Below, one piece after another: positions 43,125 to 54,167 of a DNA stretch of 64,000 nt (its first letter is position 1; every line of letters begins with the position of its first letter). A model generated the notes under the pieces. It was not told the DNA's origin and searched no databases. It saw nothing but the letters and a program-made list of their open reading frames with translations. Position numbers and translations under genes: made by a program. The stretch is from Apoda limacodes (Eukaryota; Arthropoda; Insecta; Lepidoptera; Limacodidae), in assembly GCA_946406115.1 (NCBI GenBank), contig OX291545.1:28887153-28951152 (forward strand), given 5' to 3'.

Positions 43125-43943
43125 AATTTTCATTTAATGCAGTAATAATAAACTTTTATTTAGTTTATATTAATATATAGTTTACGAAATATTGTCTATA
43201 TGTATATAGTCTGTGGTATGAGTAATGTTTCTTATTTTATTCTACTATATTTGTATTTATTTTATTTTGGTTCCATTATTTTCTGTAAATCAGATCGATA
43301 AAAAATGTATGTAAGCACATAATTTACAATGCTCATAATAATATATTAAATAAATATATACCGTGTCTCACCGTCTGAGCCATTTCTGACTTATTTTGTT
43401 CAATAAACACATACGAAGTGCATGAAGAGGATCCATGTCAGTTACCGGACATCTTCGTGTTTACATTGTAGTGATTAACCGTGGCCTAGATACAAGGCCC
43501 GTCATCGACCCTACAGTTAGCTTTGAAACAAATAATGAAATCAGGCCCTAATGATCGAACAACACAAAAGAGCCGTTACAAGCCCTGTACACCACACCTC
43601 CGGCAACTATACAACATAAAAAAAAATGGCAAGTTACAACTCTTTGGAGCTCGCGGTACAGCCAGTACAATCTTAGTGAACTTTTCAAAAAAAGAAACAA
43701 TATTTAGGCACTAGTGAAAATATGCCTGGACATTTTAAACGATTTATTATCAAATGTAATGAATCATCCTCATTCCATGTCTACTAATTAGAATTATTAT
43801 AAAGTTTTTTTAGTAAGCTGTATGTGATGTACGCCGTCAAATATGATTAATAGGTGAACTGTGTCGTAAGGAAAGGCTATAACACTTGTCCAGCTCGTCG
43901 CATTGATTGTTTCTCTCTCATACGACAAAAAGCACTTATACTA
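43125..43943. other. Non-coding stretch
   Basis: No recognisable product in the 63-codon frame at 43523; no repeat recognised. Confidence 0.45.
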
Positions 43944-44267
43944 AACTAGCTTTTTCCGCGGCCCAGCTCGCCTTCAATTCAGTTATTGACGTATAATTCC
44001 TACGTCACTTGAATACAGCGCTAAAGAGATAGGTAATGAGGAAGTTCAGAAAGCTGGTTTAAGTGGCATTCAGTTATAGTTATTCCTGCGGAATGTTTTG
44101 ATTTTTCCTGGATGAAATAAAGCCAATGTCCTAATGAGATGGTTAAAAAGACGATCTTCAACCACCTCTGTGCAAAATTTTAGCTCAATTGGATGCACCA
44201 TTGCGACATGGAGGAAGGACAAATAGACACCCTTACTTTCGTATTTATAATATTATAGTATGGATGG
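43944..44267 (-). repeat. Family A repeat, full-length copy
   Basis: In reverse: starts ACTAGCTTTTTCCGCGGCCC, CTTCAATTCAGTTATTGACG, continues GTTATAGTTATTCCTGCGGA, CCTGGATGAAATAAAGCCAA, TTTTAGCTCAATTGGATGCA and ends CTTTCGTATTTATAATATTA. Both termini of the family are present. Confidence 0.7.
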
Positions 44268-44352
44268 TGTTAATATGACATTTGATCTCAGTTAAAGAGG
44301 TTGTTAAAGCTCGATAGTAGATTTTATGAAGAACGTTCAGACCAGGGTGATA

Positions 44353-44746
44353 TAAATCGGCAAAGTGCGAGTTGGACTCGCACACGAAGGGTTCCGTTCC
44401 ATTATCTATAAAAACAGCAAAAAAAATCACGTTTGTTGTATGGGAGCCCCCTTAAATATTTGTTTTATTTTAATTTAATTATTTATTTTAAAATTGAATA
44501 TATAACTAAATATTCTGTGAATATTTCAATCGTCTACCTGTTGCCGTTATCAATATCGAGCAATAACAAGCAAAACAATCACGTTTGTAGTATTGGAGCC
44601 CCCTTAAATATTTATTTAATTCTATTTTAAAAAATTCAACTGTCTCACGGTTCATGAGATACAGCCTGGTGACAGACGGACAGACAGACAGCGGAGTCTT
44701 AGTAGTAGGGTCCCGTTTTTACCCTTTGGGTACGGAACCCTAAAAA
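44353..44746 (+). repeat. GGGTTCCGTA-type repeat, full length
   Basis: AAATCGGCAAAGTGCGAGTT, GGACTCGCACACGAAGGGTT, CCGTTCCATTATCTATAAAA at the start and CCCTTTGGGTACGGAACCCT at the end. The interior repeats CACGTTTGT..GGAGCCCCCTTAAATATT twice (44428-44460 and 44580-44612), with the block TTGCCGTTATCAATATCGAG between. The 6750 copy has the same double structure, so this is a subfamily with an internal duplication. Confidence 0.85.
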
Positions 44747-46080
44747 GCGCTAATACACCCTATGTATGTTCCATACTGAACTAATATTTATTTGTAACCA
44801 ATTTTTTTTTTCAAAACAAATAATAAATATTTATAAAGGTACTTACAGGCAGATTTTTGTTAGACGTCTTTCATGATATGGGTTACCATACAATTAAGTA
44901 ACAAAAGTTACTTCCAAATCCGTAATTATAAAAAAAGCTATATTGAAGCTTTATAAAGACAAAATCGGTACATCAATGGATTGGTGAAGGCTGAATCCGG
45001 CTGAGTCTAAAGCAATCATGGAAAATCAATTTTCCACGATAAATTTAAGCTACGAAGGTAAAATCACGAAGCATCAGCAAGTGTTTTATATTCAAAGACT
45101 ATTATGCTTAACACTTTGTATAAGCTAGTTATTTAGCTCGACCTCGCTTGCTCGGACCTTCACTATGATTATTGTTACATACCTACGAGTCGAGTTATCT
45201 CACGAACGATTTGATCTCTTAAGGTACCACGGATTGCATCACCTAATTTTGTATTTGTTGCATAAACATTACGCGTCTTAAGAACGTTTTATATTAAGAA
45301 ACTGCTTTGCTTCCTAACCTTTATATAACTTGATTTACTTGGTAAGAGGGCATGCCCCTTACTTAATTTTTCCCTCAAAAGGTATTATTTTTATCAAACC
45401 TTTTTTAAATATTTTTGTTAATTAAGGAAGAAGTCCATTATGAGTTACAAGAATAAATGAGGAAAAGCAATTTTACGGGCTACGGTCACAAACTAAATGT
45501 TAAGTCAAACAAAAGTTAAATAATTTTGGAATATAATATAATCATTGCTTATGTATCCTTATTTCCGTTATACCACTATACTTTTAGATTTCGACTGTCA
45601 GTTTCATTATTTTACTTTTTTAAGTTAGGTAGATGTGTGCATGCAATAATTACAACTGTATTTGAATTGTCAAGTCGAAAACATTTTATAGTTGCTTAAA
45701 AAATATACGTGACTTACCAACAGACGAACATACACCTTAGTTTTTTAAAGGGTTTCTTTTCAAAAATTTTGTACGAGCCCCCAAATTCTTAAATGAAAAG
45801 ATTATAGGTGTTACCTAATTAACTAAAAATATATAAAATGTATACGTATACTAACATAGAATAAGCAAATTACTAATAAAGTGTAATGGACATGTATCTA
45901 CTGTCTGAAATAAAAACAAAATAAATTAAATAGCTAGTACAGCGACTAACTTCCATTTGTGACTATTAGTATACTATACGAATTAATTAATTAATTCACA
46001 CTTGTACAGTGTTCATTCGTTAGTTACAAATAAAGTAAAACCATCAACAGTGTATTGAGAGTGTATTCCGTACGCCACAC
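44747..46080. other. Non-coding AT-rich stretch
   Basis: Nothing recognisable apart from a short AATTAATTAATTAATTC run near 45980. Confidence 0.5.
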
Positions 46081-46149
46081 GTAGAATATAGTGGGTCATA
46101 AAAGTCGGTAATAACACCTTTGTTCAGTCAAACGTAAAGATATCACCGG
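46081..46149 (+). promoter_or_regulatory. Promoter-like block, copy 2
   Basis: CATAAAA (46097-46103) lies 29 bp before the A of a good insect initiator, TCAGTC (46124-46129); ACGTAAAGATATCA follows. About 80% identical to 33197-33265, with the TATA and initiator positions aligned. No recognisable coding exon lies downstream. Confidence 0.35.
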
Positions 46150-46605
46150 AACACCAAGCGGTGTTATCTTCTTTATATGTTGTGATGTGCTGGTACGTTG
46201 GTACCTACGTGGTTCAACTGTAATGTTTGTATATATAACATCACGACTTAATCCTTTAAAAAGGGTTACTAGTGGCTATATACAACGACATCATCATTTG
46301 GTAAATAGCATCCCAAACCACTTTAGTCCTACGTGATAAGTGGAGAACCTATATCGCCAACATTGCTTTTAATTTAGTGTGTCTGAAAAAACAGAAAAAT
46401 AATACCTAAACCCTTTGCAAGTTTGTCACGAAATTTAAATAGTAAGAGAGGATTAGACGTAATTTTTTTAATAAAACTAGTATTAGCTTGACTTAGGGCT
46501 CCTTAGTCATGCGTGGGGTCTAGCTGCATACTTGCTCGATTTCTAAACCAATTTCAAACGCAAAATTCGATGACGATTGAGAAATACGAAAAACTAAACT
46601 TAAAT
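46150..46605. other. Non-coding stretch
   Basis: Nothing recognisable. Confidence 0.5.
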
Positions 46606-47107
46606 TTAAGCTGGGTTGCACCAACTAATTTTGACGTTAACAAGTAGCTAAAAAATCGGCTAAATGCGAGGCGGACTCGTGCATGAAGGGTTCCGTACCG
46701 TTATCTATAAAAACGAGCAAAAAAATCACGTTTGTTGTAGCGGAGCCCCCTTAAATATTTATTGTATTCTGTTTTTTAGTATTTGTTGTTGTAGCGGCAA
46801 CAAAAATACATCTTCTGTGAAAATTTCAACTGTCTAGCTACCACGGTTCATGAGATACAGCCTGGTGACAGACGGACGGACAGCGAAGTCTTAGTAATAG
46901 GGTTCTGCTAATTACCCTGCGGGTATGGAACCCTAAAAATGGTAGATTTTACGGACATATCTATCGTCAGCTACTTTTAAGTTAACCAGCTAGTGGTTTG
47001 CTGAACTTTGACGGGCCGGTTAAGTCTAAAATTAGCTATGGAAATTTTCATACAATCTGCCATTTTTAACGGCTGGTTAACGTCATAGTTTGTGCAACTC
47101 AGCCTTA
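46606..47107. mobile_element. TTA-flanked MITE (PIF/Harbinger-like), interrupted
   Basis: TTA occurs at 46606-46608 and 47105-47107. The ends are inverted: left AGCTGGGTTGCACCAACTA with TGACGTTAAC, right (reverse complement) GGCTGAGTTGCACAAACTA with TGACGTTAAC. That gives ~32-bp TIRs. Removing the GGGTTCCGTA repeat nested at 46650-46939 leaves an element of about 205 bp with no coding capacity. A 3-bp TTA/TAA duplication and a TIR of this form fit PIF/Harbinger MITEs; the class is an inference. Confidence 0.8.
46650..46939 (+). repeat. GGGTTCCGTA-type repeat nested in the MITE
   Basis: AAAAATCGGCTAAATGCGAG, GACTCGTGCATGAAGGGTTC, CGTACCGTTATCTATAAAAA, GTTGTAGCGGCAACAAAAAT, ACGGTTCATGAGATACAGCC, TGGTGACAGACGGACGGACA and TATGGAACCCTAAAAAT. 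A compact copy without the internal duplication. Flanks GTAGCT and GTAGAT may be a diverged target duplication. Confidence 0.85.
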
Positions 47108-47854
47108 GACTGTTAAACTTAAACTAAAAACAAAAAAAATGTGATGTGGAAAAATGTGAAAACGAACTTTTAATATTTTTCATATATAACAAATTGATAT
47201 AACACTGGTGCAGATCAATTTATGATTCCAAGTAAAACCAAACACCGTATTCATTTATATAAATCGATAAAATCACGGATTAGACCAAAATATGATTACA
47301 TACAAATACATAAACAGTAATTTATTCTTCTAGTATGGGATAACTTTATTTGGTAGGCACGTAATTTCACAACAAGATATATTATTTAATACTGCAACGA
47401 ATACATATTCATTTCACGTGATCATGAAGATTATTTTCCTTTTCCGTATATTTCTTGTGCAAATAGATTTATTGATCTATTTCTCTGCTTATTGCTGGAC
47501 AGGCCAAGTTTTTGCCGTGTTAGTTTTCTATAACAGACGAGAAAAATAGAGAACAATTTTTATATTACCAGACACTAGTGTTGCAAATACAAATATGACT
47601 TAAAAAACTAACTATATATGGATTGCAATTTAAATACGGAATCGCCATCGGTAAATGGCAAAATGTAAATTCATTGTTTGCATATGTGAATTAGGACATA
47701 CACATACTTACACACACATAAATTTGGTTACACATAATTTGGCGATACGTTTCCTCATAATGTTTTTGTTTTTGGTATTGTCTGTATTCTCTACTATATT
47801 TATTTAATGTGAGTAAATAAAATAAAAATATAAAATGAATAAATAAATAAACTT
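47108..47854. other. Non-coding AT-rich stretch
   Basis: No gene. TCTCTGCTTATTGCTGGACA near 47481 is a short piece of a LINE C-terminal coding region type; it cannot be extended. Confidence 0.4.
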
Positions 47855-47871
47855 ACACACACACACACACA
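47855..47871. repeat. CA microsatellite
   Basis: About eight uninterrupted AC units immediately before the small frame at 47878. Confidence 0.9.
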
Positions 47872-47877
47872 ATTAAA

Positions 47878-47991
47878 ATGGCGGGAATAGAAGTAGAAGA
47901 AACAACGTCACCGCCAGATGGAGAATTTATGAATAAGAAAGATTTGGCTGAAGTAACAACTTGTAATTCCTCGCTTGCAGTGTGCGCGTAG
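47878..47991 (+). CDS. Candidate 37-residue frame or first exon
   Basis: ATG in a good context (AATTAAAATGGCG) opens a 37-codon frame ending in TAG at 47989. The product starts MAGIEVEETTSPPDGEF and continues MNKKDLAEV. Composition is unlike the surrounding AT-driven frames: acidic and Pro/Thr/Ser residues with balanced codon use. GAA|GTAAC at 47950-47957 could be a splice donor, making this a first coding exon. I recognise no family. The last ~20 bp enter the dispersed repeat shared with 14670-14900. A transposon ORF start or chance remain open. Confidence 0.3.
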   Translation: MAGIEVEETTSPPDGEFMNKKDLAEVTTCNSSLAVCA

Positions 47992-48180
47992 TTGGACAGA
48001 GAGTACGTATGGCCCGTTATTACCGCCCGTGAGTTCTATGAACGCGCGCTTTGCTTTGAGGAAAGTAAAATTTACAAAGAAATCCCCTGGGAGTAATTAA
48101 GGTCTTAGCACGCTTTGCCTGCAACTCTGCAAGTAATGTCACTGTTGACGAGTAAGAGTAATGAAAAATAATTTATGTTA
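47970..48180 (+). repeat. Dispersed repeat, inverted mate of 14670-14900
   Basis: GTGTGCGCGTAGTTGG, CCGTGAGTTCTATGAACG, GGAAAGTAAAATTTACAAAG, GGGAGTAATTAAGGTCTTAG and GACGAGTAAGAG occur in the same order as on the reverse strand of 14670-14900. Confidence 0.75.
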
Positions 48181-48277
48181 CTCTCTGTCCTTCCTCACCA
48201 GTTGCAACGTGGCGGCAACGTAAAGAAGTGCCCCACTGTAACACCAGCGGAGAATCTATTTTCGTAGAATGCTCGAT

Positions 48278-48440
48278 CTGGACAAAAAGTATCCTATGTT
48301 CTTCTACATCTCTAGAGCTATTATTGTACTAGAAATAAGGTCACGTTACCAAAAAGGGCAATGCAGTATTACCCACAGAAACATATGTTCCCGTGGGAAC
48401 TACAGATAGGCTTAAACGATATCCTATGTCCTTTTTTCGT
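48278..48440. repeat. Two short retroposon fragments
   Basis: TGGACAAAAAGTATCCTATG and TTCCCGTGGGAACTACAGAT with GATATCCTATGTCC are phrases of the repeat widespread in Lepidoptera that contains 'GGGATAAAAAGTAGCCTATG'. The 113-codon frame at 48361 begins within this debris and gives no recognisable product. Confidence 0.45.
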
Positions 48441-51397
48441 CCCTTCAATAATAGCTATACCCATAATTAGTAAAGTTCTAAATCACTTACGATTACTTCA
48501 AAGGAAAATTGAAGCGTATTTAACCATTTTTTTTACGTGTAGAACAAAACTTTCCTTAAATATTATCTTTTATCATTTTATGAAAATGTCGTCTATGTCA
48601 GTTACTAGTTATTTTTGCTCGTCAGTGAAGCAAAACTTACAGTTAGGTGCTAAATATTTACATACATCTAAACAAGAAAAATACCTACATTACCTATACT
48701 AAGTAATCTAAGTCAATAGACATGATCATGTGTTGTACAATATTTCATTAAAAAAAATACACCCACCGTTTCTCAGCAGATGCAACGTTTACTAGTTCGT
48801 TCAATCAAAAAAGAGGTGGACTTTTTAAAGAATATATTAGGTGAACACGAAGCTTTTAATTTATGCCCAGCTGGTCCTGCGACTTGGAAGAATATTTTAT
48901 TTATTAATTTTTTAAGCTGGAAGTATAAAAAAACTACATATTCATATCCATTTCAGGTTGAATTATAATTTTAAATGCACAAGTCTTTAATGAGACCTTG
49001 GGTCGGGTATAATTAGATCCTGTGGCGATGAAACTTTGTTTATATCTCTTTGTAATGCTCAGTTTTCAAGGAAGGTGTGTTTGTTTTGTAAAAGGATTTA
49101 AACAAGTACTTAAAAGACACTTATTATAATTCCACCTGAACCTCTTATTTCACCTGAAGCATGCTTGGTCACTAGTATCATTACAAACTTTGCCAACAGC
49201 ATATCATAGTCTATGGTATTTTTAGGGTTTAGCAAAATGGCAAAAATAACCGCTAATACTTGTAGTTTCTTAATGTCCGTATGTCACAGCAATATAATTC
49301 CGCTTTGCATCGATTCAGGTGAAAAGTTACCGTCATACAGTTTGGTAATTAAAATGACTATTGGTTGTAGTTTTAGAAACGAATTTAAGGTAAGTAACTA
49401 TTTTTTAAGATGTACATTAAGCGTGTTGTTGGCTCCCAATGTTAAAAAATTGTGATTCCATTCTAACTTTTGAACCTCATTTTCAAGAAAGTCGTTAGGC
49501 AACATATGCAGTTTACTAACTTCACACCAGTAAAGCTGGTTGCAGACAAGTCTCGTGAGTCTTGAGACGTATCATGACGTGACAGTACGCCATAACATGA
49601 TATGGCCTTGAAAACAACTTTATTATCTAGCCTACACACGTTACGTTATAGAAGTCAATAAACTGAACATAAACAACTAGTTATAGCTGAGAATGTATAA
49701 TCAAACACATCGTTATTGTTCCTAAGTAGTAGTTTATGAGAGAGAATACAAAAGGATGTTTTGTCAATATTCAAGCAATAACTATGTCCGGAACGACAAC
49801 GGTTTACGCAAGATCTTTGTTGATAATATCATGTGACAGATAATAACGGTTTTTATTCGTTTTTAGAATTGAAGTGGATGTGTTGTTAGACAGGTTTTTA
49901 ATTAATTTGTCGTACGTTTAGTTAATTTGATGACCTTGGCATAGAAAACTGTGATGTTTCGTATAGTTATGCGTTGTTGATCAATAAGGTGACCGAAATA
50001 CGCATTACTTTAAATAATTTAATAACCACAGTCGCTCATTCTATAATCAGGCTATATCAATTATTCAATGTTTTACACATGTTATTTTATAGAATTACTA
50101 GGTTCTTCGTACTATGGCTAAAAGTTCACTTAATTTTTGAAATAGACATTTTTTTATTTATAAATTAGACAATATTACGCGGTCTTGACAAAAGAATCAC
50201 CCCGTATTAATCTTGTTTCTCTTCTATGACGTCACCGCTAGCGCAACGTCACTGTCGTGGTCCTGACTTTAGCGGCACTGGATCGTTTAAATCTTGCTTC
50301 TAAGCTCTAACTCTCTAAAAACTCTTTAGAGGGCAGACCAGTCTACCTGAAAAGTTGAGGAGGCTGATTTGGTTTCATGTTATAATTTTGTACTTCACCT
50401 GATCTCTTCTTTAGGCATTTTATAGAATGCCTAGGTAAATACTTTTTAAATTTAAATATTTTTTCCGCTGACTTAATAAGCCTGGTATTATAAACCATGT
50501 ATATTGTCGGTGACATAATTCTATTTAAAACATCCTATGACCAGGTGAGTACTTTGCTCCTTTTCTGTTAAAGAACTTATTCATAGTGAGTTCCTATCGG
50601 AAGCGAGTGCAATGATACTACTGTAAGTACATTAATTATTGATTTTGATTGTAAATCACCCTAATGTATTTTTTTTTAAATTTTCAAGTATTTACTTCTA
50701 TCATCTTATGCGATCTTATAATTAAGACATCTCTTAAAACAACATCTTAAGGAAAACGACTCCGTACATAATATTTAGTAGGTTTAACCGAACAGAACTA
50801 CGAGTATGACGTGATCTCTTTTCGAAACAAATTGCTCACGAAATATTTAAAGCAAGAAGCTGAGAAAAGATTTGCCGTTGATTTTTTTGACGGTGGCTCT
50901 TTCAGCGTTGTTATTTGTGAATCTTGTGGAAATTGGAACACAAATTTATGACATCATAGGACTTTCTGATTTAAAGGTCTGAAATATTTGCTAGGTTGTT
51001 TATTTTAAAGTGAACAGCTTTTAAGAACGATTGATGTCTGAATTGATTAGAATGATTGATGTGTAATTAATGTTTATTGCTTGATTCTTTCATAACAAAC
51101 TTTGAATATTTTTTATTCATTAATTTGAATAATGTATAAAACTTACCAAAACCACTCTCTTTATAATATTAGTTAGGATAATGGTAATATAAATTTTCAA
51201 ATACTAGGAACAGCTGGACCAAATTTTTTTTGGTCAAAACTTTTTAGAAAACGATATTATTTTAGGTGGTTAGCATGTTAGGCTATGCTGTATTAAGGCG
51301 ATGGCACACCCAAACGAGTTAAGTTTGCAAGAATTATATTAATTTTTTTACAGTCCTGAGTACAGTTTTTGACGAGAAAAATATATGTTACTAAACT
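48441..51397. other. Non-coding stretch, ~3 kb
   Basis: No gene recognised. Short frames at 48780 (62 codons, preceded by TTTCTCAGCAG, a fair splice acceptor) and 49213 (80 codons, containing AAG|GTAAGT, a perfect donor, at 49389) are worth noting but have no recognisable product. TGACGTCA, a full CRE/ATF palindrome, lies at 50227-50234 with a second ACGTCA 18 bp on. Confidence 0.4.
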
Positions 51398-51668
51398 TTG
51401 CCGGCGGCTCCGCCCGCCCTGAATTCATTTATCAACGTGGAGCTCCTTAATTATACTAATGAATGGTTATTATGTAAGCTGTAGCTATAGTTTGTTTAAG
51501 CTTGGTTTTAGTTATTCCTGCGGGAATTTTGGAATTTTTAGGGATAAAAGGTAGCCAATTTCATAAGATAACCTATATATGTGGCAAGTTTTATCCCGAT
51601 CCGTCCATTGGTTAAAGCGTGATTAAGTTACAAACATCCAAAATTTCACATTCATAATATTAGTAAGA
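51398..51668 (-). repeat. Family A repeat, head-to-tail copy 1
   Basis: Starts TTTGCCGGCGGCTCCGCCCG, CCCTGAATTC and ends TTTCACATTCATAATATTAG in reverse orientation. Contains TTATTCCTGCGGGAATTTTG and CGATCCGTCCATTGGTTAAA. Complete by comparison with 62703-63030. Confidence 0.75.
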
Positions 51669-51955
51669 TGCCAGCGGCTCCGCCCCCCCTTAATTCGGTT
51701 ATCGGCATGGAACTCTTTAATGAACTCGTTAACTATACTAATGAAGTTTACTATAGCAAACTATAGATTGTTTGAGCTTAGTTTTTTGGATAAAAAGTAG
51801 GCTATGTTATTTTAATCTAGGGTGTCTACCTTCATACCAAATTTAATCAAAATTGGTTCAGCTGTTTAATTGTGTAACAAACATACAAACACACTTGCTT
51901 GCCCACCGCCATCGGATAATGTGGGAACACTTATATTCTTAAGAATTTAAGGTTA
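51669..51955 (-). repeat. Family A repeat, head-to-tail copy 2
   Basis: Begins ATGCCAGCGGCTCCGCCCCC, directly at the end of copy 1, then CGGTTATCGGCATGGAACTC, GGATAAAAAGTAGGCTATGT, ATTGGTTCAGCTGTTTAATT and AACAAACATACAAACACACT. The two copies differ at many positions, so this is insertion next to an older copy, not a fresh duplication. Confidence 0.7.
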
Positions 51956-53329
51956 CGTAAGATAAGGAGACGAAGTCACGGTGGAGTGCTAGTTTGATAT
52001 AACATTACATTCGAATAAATTTGTAAAGTTTAATTACAACAAATGTCATTGTCGCTTCGCAAATTTGAAAAGTTTTGAAACAACAATCACTTATATTTTT
52101 TTCCCTAATAAAGTACACAAAATAAAACTGGATTGACCATGCTCAAGACGAAGACATGGTTTGAATAATTAAGTAGTATAAAACTCAAATACTTATACCT
52201 AAAAACAAGCACAAATCACAACTTTTACGTGCTTTGCTTTGTTATAGTGGCCCTTAAAAGAAATAAGCATTTTTTCCATAATTGTTACAAAAAGGGCACC
52301 TATATAAAAATCAACTAATTGAATAACATAAATTATTTATTCTTAGCTAGTTAATTCCCGTAGCTTTAGTCGTGTAAATTTCGAAATAGGCTAACATCAG
52401 ATTGTAAAGAGTAAATAATATTCGTAAATAGTACCCTTTTTCGGTTATATACCTACTATTATAGAGCCATTAAAAAAAGATATGTATTTATATTTCTGAT
52501 ATATTAGAAATTTTAGGTAATATCGTCTAATATGTAAATTTAAATGTTTCAAAATATGTTATTTCGTAGGAAAAATGGCTTAGGCAATATCTTTACAATA
52601 TAATGATTAATCAAGTTTATTTAAGTTTCAAGTTACATTGAATATTCTTCATTCACCTATGAGACCTAAGCTTTATATCTCATTCAAACACAAAGAATAA
52701 TAATAGTTGTAGGAATATTACATATACCAGCTGTCTGAACCTTCTTCACAACTAAATTGGCTATAATATTAGGTTACAAAAACATCAGCTTTGACGATTC
52801 ATGATATACTACTATCAATGTCAATTACGAAGTACCCAGCTATTCAAAAAATGTAAGAAAGTGTAATACAATTCTGAATAAACCAGCAAAAATAATTTAC
52901 AACGGGGACCAATATTAATTCCTATCCATATTCACAAACATAAGATTTATGAGATTATTTAATATCAAATTATATTAGACTGTTTCATATATCAGAGTGT
53001 AATAAAAACTCTTCTCTTCTCTCTCGCCATTAAATAATGAACGTCACACAAATATTTTAACAGTTCGACGCAACATCAAATTATTTAGAAGCGTTGTGAA
53101 GATTCCATGAGACCGTTCAATAAAGAAAGACAGACATTTTTTACGTCACATTGTTTGATCATATTCTTTAATTTTCTGTCGCAAGATATTTTTTTGTACG
53201 TAAATTACGAGAATTGATTACAGTTATAAATATCTTACTAGTCGGGACTTGTGTCTTTGTTCGTCGTGTATTCGTGAATTTCTATTTCCGAGATATATAG
53301 TATCTTTTGTGCAAGTTCAGGGGCCTTAT
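51956..53329. other. Non-coding AT-rich stretch
   Basis: Nothing recognisable. Confidence 0.5.
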
Positions 53330-53475
53330 TGGGAACAGTCTCGAGGTATTCGAACTCTGGAATTCGAGGGAAAATGTATGGAAGTACATTCACGGGTTTC
53401 GAGAGGTAAGTCAGACTTCCATATATACATTTTTCTGTCGAATTCAAGAGTCCGAATAACTCGAGACTGTTCCCA
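53330..53475. repeat. Foldback element with ~57-bp inverted arms
   Basis: Left arm 53330-53385 and right arm 53415-53475 are inverted copies with a 29-bp loop. The outer 16 bp are perfect: TGGGAACAGTCTCGAG and CTCGAGACTGTTCCCA. Inner parts (ATTCGAACTCTGGAATTCGA against TCGAATTCAAGAGTCCGAAT, and ATGGAAGT against ACTTCCAT) agree with small gaps. The overlapping frames on the two strands here arise from the symmetry. Possible foldback MITE. Confidence 0.8.
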
Positions 53476-53993
53476 TTTTAATCTGTTTTTCGTGACGGTC
53501 GAACAAACAAACGAAAAATTTTAATCGCTTATTTGTGTTTAGAGACATCTAACCAAATGTTGTCGGTGAAGTCGCTTCGTTCAATGTAGATCACGAAAAA
53601 GGCAAGGTTGATTTAACATAAGTTGAGATCTGACATTAAATTTTTTTAAATATTACTGAGAAATTTAAGTGATTTTTGGTCATTTATATCGTTTTGGTTA
53701 AGTAATCGGAACCAGATTCATGTGATAAGACATAAACTAAGCTGTAACTGAGTTAATTGAACAGTTTATTTTTAAGGTGCGCGGCGACGCGGTGTAAGAA
53801 ACTTTGTTGATTGCGGTTTGTTCCGTTGACTGGGAGTCTGTCTTAACAATCATATTTATTTTTTTAGCTCATACGATCAAACTTGAACTTAAAATACTAC
53901 CTACCTACTGTGCAAATGGGTCTTTCAAATCGCCATTATTGTACAACTAGTCCTTTTTACTAGTATTATGTCCAAACGGTCCAAACAGCACAG
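53476..53993. other. Non-coding stretch
   Basis: Nothing recognisable. Confidence 0.5.
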
Positions 53994-54167
53994 CTGATGC
54001 CGCCTGATGGTAAGCGGTCACCGTAGCCTATGGACGCTTGCAACACCAGGAGTATCACTTGCGCGTTGCTGACCCTTCGAATATCTAATAACTACTTTCT
54101 TGAAGAACTCTATACTGTAGTCCTTAGAGAAAACCTTGGCAGGGAGCTCATTCCACAGCCCAAGCGT
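53994..54167 (-). mobile_element. LINE 3' region, copy of the YADD LINE
   Basis: CCGCCTGATGGTAAGCGGTC, ACCGTAGCCTATGGACGCTT, GCAACACCAGGAGTATCACT, GCGCGTTGCTGACCC, AACTACTTTCTTGAAGAACT and CCTTGGCAGGGAGCTCATTC match the reverse complement of about 24590-24775. The usual GTGGCAAACAAGC end is replaced, so both ends are truncated. Confidence 0.8.

Noticed and set aside
48361..48702. 113-codon plus-strand frame as a gene
   Set aside because: It starts inside retroposon debris and its residue composition follows the T-rich base composition.
53238..53524. Overlapping long frames on both strands as a possible gene pair
   Set aside because: The symmetry is produced by the foldback element at 53330-53475.
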